DNA of 5,896 bases, from positions 1 to 5,896 of the forward strand of contig URYW01000104.1 of the NCBI GenBank assembly GCA_900552145.1. The letters are read 5' to 3'. Both the position numbers and the translations under genes were made by a program. Under the pieces are notes generated by a model. It saw nothing but the letters and a program-made list of their open reading frames with translations, was not told the origin of the DNA and did not search any database. This DNA is from an uncultured Collinsella sp. (GTDB lineage: Bacteria; Actinomycetota; Coriobacteriia; Coriobacteriales; Coriobacteriaceae). Shown in pieces: positions 1 through 5,896 of the stretch (positions within the stretch are counted from its first letter, which is position 1; every line of letters starts with the position of its first letter).

Positions 1-74
1 CCGCGCCTTTAGGCGCGGCCTGTCTTAAGCCCTTATAGGGCTCGTGCAAGCCACCCGTTTTACGGGTGGTCTTG
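1..74. repeat. Three tandem hairpins upstream of the str operon
   Basis: Three inverted repeats lie one after another. The first has 7-bp arms at 1-7 and 12-18 with loop TTTA. The second has 6-bp arms at 28-33 and 37-42. The third has 8-bp arms at 51-58 and 62-69 with loop TTT, extended by CAAG (47-50) pairing with CTTG (71-74) around one bulged T. None is followed by a run of T on either strand, so they do not look like ordinary intrinsic terminators. All three forward frames from base 1 meet a stop by about base 42, so no upstream gene can be recognised, although rpoC is the usual neighbour here. A compact set of foldbacks with a CCACCCG/CGGGTGG stem resembles the hairpin ends of IS200/IS605-type elements or their non-coding derivatives. 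That origin is inference and the hairpins themselves are seen directly. Confidence 0.6.
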
Positions 75-123
75 ACTTTGGCGGAAAAAGGGAAAGCTTG
101 ACAACCTCTTTTCAAAAGTTTGA

Positions 124-135
124 CGCGCCGGCGCG
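124..135. repeat. Perfect 12-bp palindrome CGCGCCGGCGCG
   Basis: The sequence is identical to its own reverse complement and sits about 70 bp before the -35 box of the operon promoter, in otherwise AT-richer DNA. Its half-sites CGCGCC and GGCGCG occur again at 2-7 and 12-17 as the arms of the first hairpin. It may be a protein-binding site or a remnant of the same repeat element. Nothing in the window identifies a ligand. Confidence 0.45.
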
Positions 136-207
136 GAACGCACAAAAAAATTCGGTAAAAGCCCGTCGTTTCAGCGATTATTTTGTGTAGACAGCCATAA
201 AAAACGC

Positions 208-236
208 TTGACGGCTTGTGTGCCTCATGGTATAAT
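208..236 (+). promoter_or_regulatory. Sigma-A type promoter of the str operon (extended -10)
   Basis: The -35 box is TTGACG at 208-213 (five of six consensus bases) and the -10 box is a perfect TATAAT at 231-236, separated by the ideal 17 bp. A TG at 228-229 makes it an extended -10 promoter (TGGTATAAT). Transcription would start near 243, about 50 nt before the GTG of the L7Ae-like gene. This is the strongest promoter match in the window and fits the high expression expected of a translation operon. It also means the operon can be transcribed independently of an upstream rpoBC unit. Confidence 0.85.
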
Positions 237-242
237 TTCAAC

Positions 243-293
243 TTGCGTGGGTATGTCCCACGGAATTTGTCATACCGTCAGGAGGGACCTGCC
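243..293 (+). promoter_or_regulatory. Structured 5' leader with alternative pairings around the ribosome binding site
   Basis: Two mutually exclusive folds are visible. In one, CGTGGG (246-251) pairs with CCCACG (257-262), leaving the ribosome binding site GGAGGG (281-286) free. In the other, GTCCC (255-259) pairs with GGGAC (284-288) and ACGG (260-263) with CCGT (275-278), with a 5-nt bulge at 279-283; this covers half of the ribosome binding site. A third possible pairing is GGTATG (250-255) with CATACC (271-276). The next gene encodes a protein of a kink-turn-binding family, so autoregulation is conceivable, but I do not see a canonical kink-turn (no tandem G-A pairs flanking the bulge). 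The pairings are direct observation; regulation is inference. Confidence 0.45.
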
Positions 294-539
294 GTGACGC
301 CGGATCTGTCCACTTGCCGCAAGGTAGCGGGCATCAAGCAGACGATGCGTGCACTGCGGGAACACCGCGCGGAAAAGCTGTATATCGCCTGCGATGCAGA
401 CCCAGCCGTGCTTGCGCCGATCGAAGCGCTCGCACGCGAAGAGAACATCGAGATCGACGATCGCGCCACGATGGCGCAGCTTGGCCACAGCGCGGGCATC
501 GCCGTTGGTGCGGCGGTGATCGCCGTTCTGAGAAATTAA
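294..539 (+). CDS. rplGB: L7Ae/L30e/Gadd45-family RNA-binding ribosomal protein, YbxF-like
   Basis: This 81-residue protein belongs to the bacterial L7Ae-like family (YbxF/RplGB of Bacillus, 82 residues), whose members bind kink-turn RNA and associate with ribosomes. Family hallmarks are the N-terminal G-I-K-Q-T helix start (residues 14-18), the DADP turn (35-38), and a C-terminal LGHSAGIAVGAAVIAV stretch that forms the RNA-binding edge and last strand. The start chosen is GTG at 294 because GGAGGG lies 7 nt upstream at 281-286. The same frame is open further upstream, but a start there would lie inside the promoter. The location just before rpsL is typical of Firmicutes, where the gene normally follows rpoC. 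It is the first gene of the transcript predicted from the promoter at 208-236. Its exact cellular role is not well settled even in model organisms. Confidence 0.9.
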   Translation: MTPDLSTCRKVAGIKQTMRALREHRAEKLYIACDADPAVLAPIEALAREENIEIDDRATMAQLGHSAGIAVGAAVIAVLRN

Positions 540-547
540 GGTTTTTT

Positions 548-570
548 CGGGATATTTTACCGATATCCTG
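548..570 (+). other. Stem-loop in the rplGB-rpsL gap
   Basis: An 8-bp stem (548-555 with 563-570, one G-T pair) closes a 7-nt loop shortly after the stop codon of the L7Ae-like gene. It is followed by TAAAAAATATATATC, an A-rich and not T-rich tract, so it is not a canonical terminator. It may act as an RNA-processing or stability element between the first two genes, which would otherwise be cotranscribed. No promoter was recognised between 540 and 613. Confidence 0.4.
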
Positions 571-613
571 TAAAAAATATATATCACATCATTTCAGGAA
601 AGGAGAAACAAGA

Positions 614-1030
614 ATGCCTACTTTTAACCAGTTGGTTCGCAAGGGCAGACAGCAGTCGACTTACAAGTCCAACTCCCCGGCTCTGCAGTATGGTCTTAAC
701 ACGCTGAAGAACAAGGAGACCGACCTCGCCTCTCCCCAGAAGCGTGGCGTTTGCACCGCAGTTCGTACTGCGACCCCGAAGAAGCCGAACTCCGCTCTTC
801 GTAAGATCGCCCGTGTCCGCCTCACCAATGGCTATGAGGTCACCGCTTACATCCCCGGCGTCGGTCATTCCCTGCAGGAGCACTCTGTGGTCATGATCCG
901 CGGCGGCCGTGTGAAGGACCTCCCTGGTGTGCGTTACCACATCATCCGCGGCACTCTGGACGCTCAGGGCGTGCAGGGCCGTATGCAGTCCCGTTCCAAG
1001 TACGGCGCCAAGCGCCCGAAGCAGAAGTAA
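614..1030 (+). CDS. rpsL: 30S ribosomal protein S12
   Basis: S12 is the 30S protein at the decoding centre, where it helps monitor codon-anticodon pairing; it is the classical target of streptomycin resistance mutations. The product has 138 residues, the same as the Bacillus protein, and carries the Firmicutes-type insertion around residues 21-40 absent from E. coli S12. Signature segments are PQKRGVC (41-47), TPKKPNSALRK (54-64) and GGRVKDLPGVRYH (97-109). The two lysines most often changed in streptomycin-resistant mutants (K43 and K88 in E. coli) are present as K56 and K101, so those sites are wild type. D102 corresponds to the aspartate that RimO methylthiolates where that enzyme exists. 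Residue 49 is alanine where E. coli and Bacillus have arginine. ATG 614 is preceded by AAAGGAG at 599-605, 8 nt away. The frame is open upstream into the previous gene, but no ribosome binding site supports a longer form. Confidence 0.98.
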   Translation: MPTFNQLVRKGRQQSTYKSNSPALQYGLNTLKNKETDLASPQKRGVCTAVRTATPKKPNSALRKIARVRLTNGYEVTAYIPGVGHSLQEHSVVMIRGGRVKDLPGVRYHIIRGTLDAQGVQGRMQSRSKYGAKRPKQK

Positions 1031-1176
1031 GGCTGCGACCTTGAAATGAGCTTTGCCGAAAAGGTTTGATATATATTTTTGTGTCATTCACCTCTTTGGC
1101 AGGCCGGAACACGATGGGGGAGAGCCCCATTCGCGAGTACCTATGATTTCTAAATTATAAGAAGGAGGGAAGCAAA
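1031..1176 (+). promoter_or_regulatory. Structured rpsL-rpsG intercistronic region
   Basis: This 146-nt gap has no gene but shows two stem-loops. A long one pairs 1052-1065 with 1090-1103 (13 of 14 positions pair, counting three G-T wobbles, with one A-C mismatch) around a very AT-rich loop of 24 nt. A second pairs ATGGGG (1114-1119) with CCCCAT (1125-1130), extended by CG/CG at 1112-1113 and 1132-1133 around a bulged T. The region ends in a strong ribosome binding site, AAGGAGGG at 1162-1169. In E. coli the corresponding S12-S7 gap is the mRNA site to which S7 binds to repress its own operon. A similar role here is inference from position and structure, not from a recognised S7 motif. I found no convincing promoter in it. 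Confidence 0.5.
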
Positions 1177-1647
1177 GTGCCCAGAAGAGGTAATGTTCCC
1201 AAGAGAGAAGTTCTGCCCGATCCTATGTACAACAGCGTCCTGGTGACCAAGCTCGTCAACAGCGTGATGCTCGACGGCAAGAAGGGCGTCGCCCAGAAGG
1301 TCGTCTACAGCGCGTTCGACATGATCAAGGACAAGACCGGCAACGAGCCTCTCGATGTTTTCAACCAGGCCATGGAGAATATCATGCCCAGCCTGGAGAC
1401 CAAGTCCCGCCGCGTCGGCGGTGCCACCTATCAGGTGCCGATGGAGGTCCGTCCCGCCCGTCGTCAGACCCTCGGTCTGCGTTGGCTGACGGCCTATGCC
1501 CGTGCCCGTGGTGAGCGCACCATGGCCGAGCGCCTGGCTGGCGAGATCATGGATGCTGCCAACAACAGCGGCAGCGCCGTGAAGAAACGCGAAGATACCC
1601 ACAAGATGGCCGAATCCAACAAGGCATTCGCCCACTTCCGCTGGTAA
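1177..1647 (+). CDS. rpsG: 30S ribosomal protein S7
   Basis: S7 is a primary 16S rRNA-binding protein that nucleates assembly of the 30S head and lines the E-site; in E. coli it is also the translational repressor of the str operon. The 156-residue product has the usual family length. It starts with the basic MPRRGNVPKREVLPDP arm, contains the conserved KSRRVGGATYQVPMEVRP segment of the rRNA-binding beta-hairpin (residues 76-93), and ends with KKREDTHKMAESNKAFAHFRW (136-156). The start is GTG at 1177, set by AAGGAGGG 7 nt upstream. It is separated from rpsL by a structured 146-nt gap but from fusA by only 18 nt, suggesting tight coupling with EF-G translation. Nothing is truncated or unusual in the protein. 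Confidence 0.98.
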   Translation: MPRRGNVPKREVLPDPMYNSVLVTKLVNSVMLDGKKGVAQKVVYSAFDMIKDKTGNEPLDVFNQAMENIMPSLETKSRRVGGATYQVPMEVRPARRQTLGLRWLTAYARARGERTMAERLAGEIMDAANNSGSAVKKREDTHKMAESNKAFAHFRW

Positions 1648-1665
1648 CGGAGGAACGAGAGAATT

Positions 1666-3768
1666 ATGGCAAGAAAAGTCTCTCTGGAAAACACCAGAAA
1701 TATCGGCATCATGGCCCATATCGACGCTGGCAAGACCACGACTACCGAGCGTATTCTGTACTACACCGGCGTCAACTACAAGATCGGCGAGACCCACGAC
1801 GGTACCGCCACGATGGACTGGATGGCTCAGGAACAGGAGCGTGGTATCACCATCACCTCCGCTGCCACCACCTGCTACTGGAAGGGCAGCAAGAATCAGT
1901 TCCCGCAGACCCGCTTGAACATCATCGACACCCCGGGCCACGTCGACTTCACCGTTGAGGTCGAGCGCTCCCTGCGCGTTCTGGACGGCTCTGTGACCGT
2001 TCTCTGCGCCAAGGGCGGCGTTGAGCCCCAGTCTGAGACTGTGTGGCGTCAGGCCGATAACTACAAGGTCCCCCGCATGATCTACGTCAACAAGATGGAC
2101 ATCATGGGCGCGGACTTCTACAACGTTCTGCACATGATCCACGACCGTCTCAAGTGCAACGCTGTCCCCATCCAGCTGCCGATCGGCTCTGAAGACACCT
2201 TCAAGGGCATCATCGACCTGGTGGAGATGGACGCTGATATCTACTACGACGAGCTCGGCAAGGACATGCGCGTCGAGGAGATCCCCGAGGACATGCTCGA
2301 GCTCGCTCAGGAGTATCGCACCAAGCTCGTTGACGCTTGCGCCGACCTGAACGACGAGATCATGGAGCTGGCGCTCGAAGAGAAGCCCGTTCCTCAGGAC
2401 CTCATCCGCAAGACCATCCGTCAGGCCACCATCGACAATAAGATGGTTCCTGTCACCTGCGGTACCTCTTACAAGAACAAGGGCGTTCAGAAGCTGCTGG
2501 ACGCGATCGTCGACTACATGCCGTCCCCCGTGGATATCCCCGCGATCGACGGTGTGAACCCCGATACCGGTGAGGAAGATGTCCGTCACGCGGACGATAA
2601 CGCTCCGTTCTCCGGTCTCGCGTTCAAGATCGCGACCGACCCGTTCGTCGGCCGTCTGTCCTTCGTTCGCGTGTACTCCGGTATTCTGAATACCGGTACC
2701 GCCGTTCTCAACTCCACCAAGCATCAGAGAGAGCGCATCGGCCGCATCCTGCAGATGCACGCCAACCACCGCGAGGATATCGAGTGCTGCTACGCCGGCG
2801 ACATCTGCGCCGTCATCGGCCTCAAGAACACCACCACCGGTGATACGCTCTGCGATGAAAAGGCTCCGATCATCCTGGAGTCCATGGAATTCCCCGAGCC
2901 CGTGATCCGCGTCGCCATCGAGCCCAAGACCAAGGCCGGTCAGGAGAAGATGGGCATCGCGCTGATGAAGCTGGCTGAGGAAGACCCGACCTTCAAGACC
3001 TACACCGATGAAGAGACCGGTCAGACCATCATCGCCGGTATGGGTGAGCTCCATCTGGAGATCATTGTCGACCGCCTGCTCCGTGAGTACAAGGTCGAGG
3101 CGAATGTCGGCGCTCCTCAGGTCGCCTACAAGGAGACCATCACCAAGGCTGTCGATCAGGATACCAAGTACGCCCGTCAGAGCGGTGGTAAGGGTCAGTA
3201 CGGTCACGTCAAGATCCATGTCGAGCCCAACGAGTCCGGCAAGGGTTACGAGTTTGTCAACGCCCTCGTCGGCGGCGCGATCCCCAAGGAATACGTTCCC
3301 GCGATCGATGCCGGTATTCAGGGCGCCATGCTCTCCGGTGTTCTCGCCGGGTACCCGGTCGTCGATGTCAAGGTCACGCTGTACGATGGTTCTTATCACG
3401 AGGTCGACTCCTCTGAAATGGCGTTCAAGATCGCCGGCTCCATGGCCTTCAAGGAGGCCTGCCAGAAGGCCGGCCCGACGCTGCTCGAGCCGATCATGAA
3501 GGTCTGCGTCATCGTCCCCGACGAGTACATGGGCGACGTGATCGGCGACCTCAACTCCCGCCGTGGTCAGATCCAGGGCTTCGAGGCCCGCAGCGGCGCG
3601 CAGCAGATCGACGCTTTCGTTCCTCTGGCTGAGATGTTCGGCTACGCGACTGACCTCCGCTCCTGCACGCAGGGCCGCGGCCAGTACACGATGGAGCCCG
3701 CGCATTATATCGAGATCCCGAAGAACATTCAGGAGAAGATCATCAACCAGCGCACGAACCGCGCCTGA
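1666..3768 (+). CDS. fusA: Elongation factor G
   Basis: EF-G is the GTPase that drives tRNA-mRNA translocation and, with RRF, ribosome recycling. The protein is 700 residues, normal for the family. G motifs are AHIDAGKTT (P-loop, 17-25), RGITI (switch I, 59-63), DTPGH (88-92) and NKMD (142-145). The usual G5 motif GSA appears as GTS (266-268, in CGTSYKNKG). Domain III has GMGELHLEI (458-466), domain IV RQSGGKGQYGH (504-514) and the IPKEYVPAI tip region (539-547), and domain V EYMGDVIGDLNSRRG (620-634). About seven extra residues lie at 75-82 between switch I and DTPGH. ATG 1666 follows GGAGG (1649-1653), which is 12 nt away and a little long. The gene ends in tandem stops TGA-TAA. It is the canonical fusidic-acid target protein; the conserved histidine and leucine of GMGELHL are present. 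Confidence 0.98.
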   Translation: MARKVSLENTRNIGIMAHIDAGKTTTTERILYYTGVNYKIGETHDGTATMDWMAQEQERGITITSAATTCYWKGSKNQFPQTRLNIIDTPGHVDFTVEVERSLRVLDGSVTVLCAKGGVEPQSETVWRQADNYKVPRMIYVNKMDIMGADFYNVLHMIHDRLKCNAVPIQLPIGSEDTFKGIIDLVEMDADIYYDELGKDMRVEEIPEDMLELAQEYRTKLVDACADLNDEIMELALEEKPVPQDLIRKTIRQATIDNKMVPVTCGTSYKNKGVQKLLDAIVDYMPSPVDIPAIDGVNPDTGEEDVRHADDNAPFSGLAFKIATDPFVGRLSFVRVYSGILNTGTAVLNSTKHQRERIGRILQMHANHREDIECCYAGDICAVIGLKNTTTGDTLCDEKAPIILESMEFPEPVIRVAIEPKTKAGQEKMGIALMKLAEEDPTFKTYTDEETGQTIIAGMGELHLEIIVDRLLREYKVEANVGAPQVAYKETITKAVDQDTKYARQSGGKGQYGHVKIHVEPNESGKGYEFVNALVGGAIPKEYVPAIDAGIQGAMLSGVLAGYPVVDVKVTLYDGSYHEVDSSEMAFKIAGSMAFKEACQKAGPTLLEPIMKVCVIVPDEYMGDVIGDLNSRRGQIQGFEARSGAQQIDAFVPLAEMFGYATDLRSCTQGRGQYTMEPAHYIEIPKNIQEKIINQRTNRA

Positions 3769-3774
3769 TAAAAA

Positions 3775-3831
3775 GGTATTGCAAAATACCGCGTTTTACG
3801 GTAAAATACCGGTGTATGTAAATGACACCGG
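3775..3831 (+). other. Tandem stem-loops in the fusA-tuf gap
   Basis: GGTATT (3775-3780) pairs with AATACC (3785-3790) around a GCAA tetraloop of the stable GNRA type. TACCG (3787-3791) can instead pair with CGGTA (3799-3803), which excludes the first hairpin. A third, perfect 7-bp stem pairs CCGGTGT (3809-3815) with ACACCGG (3825-3831) around a 9-nt loop. AAAATACCG is directly repeated at 3783 and 3803. A T6 run occurs at 3844-3849, but it is 12 nt beyond the last stem, too far for a canonical terminator. The block may set a processing point or partial attenuation between EF-G and the more abundant EF-Tu; that is inference. Confidence 0.5.
3779..3807 (+). promoter_or_regulatory. Possible internal promoter for tuf
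   Basis: TTGCAA at 3779-3784 (four of six -35 consensus bases) is followed after exactly 17 bp by TAAAAT at 3802-3807 (five of six -10 bases). Transcription would begin near 3814, about 54 nt before the tuf start. A tuf-specific promoter would allow EF-Tu to be made in excess over the upstream proteins, as cells require. The same bases also form the hairpins described for this gap, so base composition rather than promoter selection could explain the match. Confidence 0.35.
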
Positions 3832-3867
3832 CAAACAACGAAATTTTTTCATAGGAGGATCACTCTA

Positions 3868-5124
<1,257 letters not shown>

Positions 5125-5152
5125 TTGACGTCCCCATCGGCGCATAGCTGAT

Positions 5153-5189
5153 AAAGCCCGGCAGAGCATCGCTCTGCCGGGCTTTTTTT
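5153..5189 (+). terminator. Strong intrinsic terminator of the str operon
   Basis: A perfect 13-bp GC-rich stem pairs AGCCCGGCAGAGC (5155-5167) with 5171-5183 around loop ATC and can be lengthened by two A-T pairs from 5153. It is followed directly by seven T (5183-5189). Position, stem strength and T run make this the clear end of the tuf transcript. On the other strand the stem is followed only by TTTAT, so it would be weaker for transcription coming from the convergent CarD-like gene. Confidence 0.95.
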
Positions 5190-5235
5190 GCATGAAAAAA
5201 TGTTTAATACTTTTTTAATATTTATGCATGAACTT

Positions 5236-5263
5236 TTGTAACATCCCTTGGGTATCCTATACT
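5236..5263 (+). promoter_or_regulatory. Possible promoter downstream of tuf
   Basis: TTGTAA (5236-5241) and TATACT (5258-5263, five of six consensus bases) are separated by 16 bp in an AT-rich stretch after the operon terminator. Transcription would start near 5270. No reading frame with a ribosome binding site follows; the first thing downstream is the 14-bp hairpin at 5307-5337. It could drive a short non-coding RNA, or be an orphan promoter whose gene has been lost. Confidence 0.35.
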
Positions 5264-5306
5264 TGCAAGAGACAAAAAGCTTTTTTCATCAATCTTCCTG
5301 CCATTC

Positions 5307-5347
5307 AGGCGGAGAACCGGAAGCCGGTTCTCCGCCTTATGGTTTTT
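5307..5347 (+). terminator. Perfect 14-bp hairpin, possible terminator of a short transcript
   Basis: AGGCGGAGAACCGG (5307-5320) pairs perfectly with 5324-5337 around loop AAG. The tail is TTATGGTTTTTAT, so the main T run is five or so bases late and the tail is imperfect. Together with the candidate promoter at 5236-5263 it could define a transcript of about 75-80 nt. On the minus strand the stem is not followed by T, so it is not an obvious terminator for the CarD-like gene. It could also be the first of the series of palindromes that continues to 5492. Confidence 0.5.
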
Positions 5348-5368
5348 ATCGACGAATAGTCTCGCAGA

Positions 5369-5492
5369 ATTTGCCGCCCGCAGGCGGCAAATCAAATGCA
5401 ATCCATTTTCGCCCGGGGCGTGTGCCTGGGCGAAAAATCTTCTCAGTCTGCAAGCCTTTTATCCCAAAAGGGACGAAGTCCTTTTGGGATAA
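5369..5492. repeat. Three tandem long hairpins between the convergent genes
   Basis: Three strong inverted repeats follow each other. The first has 10-bp arms 5369-5378 and 5383-5392 with loop CGCA. The second has 9-bp arms 5406-5414 and 5428-5436, extended inward by three more pairs. The third has 11-bp outer arms 5459-5469 and 5482-5492, a bulged G and a 4-bp inner stem GGAC/GTCC closed by GAA. Each has its T-rich stretch on the 5' arm and A-rich bases at the 3' end, and because they are palindromic the same is true on the other strand. None is therefore a canonical terminator. The last arm begins one base from the stop codon of the CarD-like gene. An interspersed palindromic repeat cluster (REP/BIME-like, or a small non-autonomous element) is the likeliest nature, by inference. 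Confidence 0.6.
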
Positions 5493-5493
5493 T

Positions 5494-5896
5494 TCAAAAC
5501 AGCGGCCACTTGGGCCAGGTCTGGCGGATATAGGCCGGGACGTCCTCCCGAGGAAGGCCCAGCACCGCCCCCAGCTCGCCGTACAGGGCGTCCTCCGCCC
5601 GCCTGAGATAGCGCTCGTCCATCTGGCTGACCTTCCGCCCGTGGTGAATGGCCCAGCTGCGCCGGCGGCACACCCCCTTGATGAGGCCCGCCAGCCGTTT
5701 GCAGTCATAGGAGGCCACCACCTGGTGATACAGGTCCTTGATGGCCCGGGTGTTGTGGCTTTCGGCCTGCTCCTCCGGCAGCTGGTCCAGCTGCGCGATG
5801 AGCTCCTGCACCTCCTGCCCCGTCAGCAGGGGGCGCATCAGCACCCGGGTGTCCACCGGGGGCATCACCTGGCCGGATCGGTACAGCGGCGCAAGG
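5494..5896 (-). CDS. CarD/CdnL-family transcription regulator, C-terminal part (cut by the window edge)
   Basis: CarD-family proteins bind the RNA polymerase beta subunit through an N-terminal Tudor-like domain and stabilise the open promoter complex through a helical C-terminal DNA-binding domain. The visible 133 codons match the C-terminal domain and the end of the first one. The frame stays open to the window edge and reads LAPLYRSGQVMPPVDTRVLMRP, the usual junction of the family, so the GTG and ATG at 5868 and 5865 are internal and the true start lies beyond 5896. The helical domain follows, with RPLLTGQEVQELI, then LAGLIKGVCRRRSWAIHHGRKV and DERYLRRAEDALYGELGAVLGLP, the basic and acidic helices typical of clostridial CarD-like proteins. 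The gene is convergent with the str operon. Its TGA abuts the hairpin at 5459-5492, and no standard terminator follows on its strand. Confidence 0.82.
   Translation of the reverse strand, partial: LAPLYRSGQVMPPVDTRVLMRPLLTGQEVQELIAQLDQLPEEQAESHNTRAIKDLYHQVVASYDCKRLAGLIKGVCRRRSWAIHHGRKVSQMDERYLRRAEDALYGELGAVLGLPREDVPAYIRQTWPKWPLF

Noticed and set aside
98..103. TTGACA as the -35 box of a second operon promoter.
   Set aside because: No acceptable -10 box lies 16-18 bp downstream; the sequence there is around TTTGACGCG.
216..293. N-terminal extension of the L7Ae-like protein to a TTG at 216.
   Set aside because: It would begin between the -35 and -10 boxes, ahead of the transcription start. 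GTG 294 has a good ribosome binding site and gives the family length.
554..562. ATTTTACCG here is the exact inverted copy of CGGTAAAAT at 3799-3807, suggesting a shared operator.
   Set aside because: Nine bases of low complexity in AT-rich gaps can match by chance, and the contexts (hairpin part versus -10 box) differ.
314..613. N-terminal extension of S12, whose frame is open back to 314.
   Set aside because: It overlaps the L7Ae-like gene in another frame. ATG 614 has a proper ribosome binding site and the protein then matches S12 from its first residues.
1041..1077. Promoter for rpsG from TTGAAA (1041-1046) with a TATATT-like -10.
   Set aside because: The spacing to TATATT is 25 bp and nearer hexamers fit poorly. 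The AT tract is better explained as the loop of the stem 1052-1103.
1150..3705. An 851-codon open frame on the minus strand opposite rpsG and fusA.
   Set aside because: It is an artefact of strongly biased GC-rich codons in highly expressed genes. It has no family resemblance and is rich in D, V, L, G and H as mirror frames usually are. The sense strand encodes unmistakable S7 and EF-G.
5339..5359. Six-codon reading frame from ATG at 5339.
   Set aside because: It has no ribosome binding site and its start lies just after a strong hairpin.
5346..5708. A 120-codon minus-strand frame overlapping the CarD-like gene.
   Set aside because: It is a shifted frame of the CarD-like gene that runs through the hairpin cluster, with no recognisable family features.

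Overview
The window carries the streptomycin (str) operon of a bacterium on the + strand: a small L7Ae-family RNA-binding ribosomal protein (rplGB/ybxF type), ribosomal protein S12 (rpsL), ribosomal protein S7 (rpsG), elongation factor G (fusA) and elongation factor Tu (tuf). It ends at a strong intrinsic terminator. At the right edge a convergent minus-strand gene enters the window: the C-terminal part of a CarD/CdnL-family transcription regulator whose N-terminal domain lies beyond the window.

The organism is most likely a member of the Bacillota, class Clostridia, probably Oscillospiraceae/Ruminococcaceae (gut-type). The reasons are the L7Ae-like gene directly before rpsL, the 138-residue S12 with the Firmicutes-type insertion, strong AGGAGG-type ribosome binding sites, GTG starts, high-GC codon use with AT-rich gaps, and a CarD protein of the clostridial type. 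The genus cannot be fixed from the sequence alone.

Layout: 1-207 is non-coding and holds three tandem hairpins (1-74) and a perfect 12-bp palindrome (124-135). A near-consensus extended -10 promoter (208-236) drives the operon, with a short structured leader (about 243-293) that can hide the first ribosome binding site. rplGB is 294-539, rpsL 614-1030, rpsG 1177-1647, fusA 1666-3768 and tuf 3868-5124. The rpsL-rpsG gap (146 nt) and the fusA-tuf gap (99 nt) both fold into clear stem-loops, and the latter also has a plausible internal promoter for tuf. After the tuf terminator (5153-5189) comes about 300 bp without a gene. It holds a possible small transcription unit (promoter 5236-5263, hairpin ending 5337) and three long tandem hairpins (5369-5492) that end one base from the stop codon of the CarD-like gene.

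The operon genes work together in translation. S12 and S7 are 30S proteins at the decoding and head regions, EF-Tu brings aminoacyl-tRNA, EF-G drives translocation, and the L7Ae-like protein binds RNA. The gene content is ordinary. The points worth a second look are a 17-residue insertion in EF-Tu with a shorter one at the equivalent place in EF-G, the possible two-state leader of rplGB, the structured intergenic gaps, and the hairpin-rich ends of the operon. I see no convincing new multi-gene system here.
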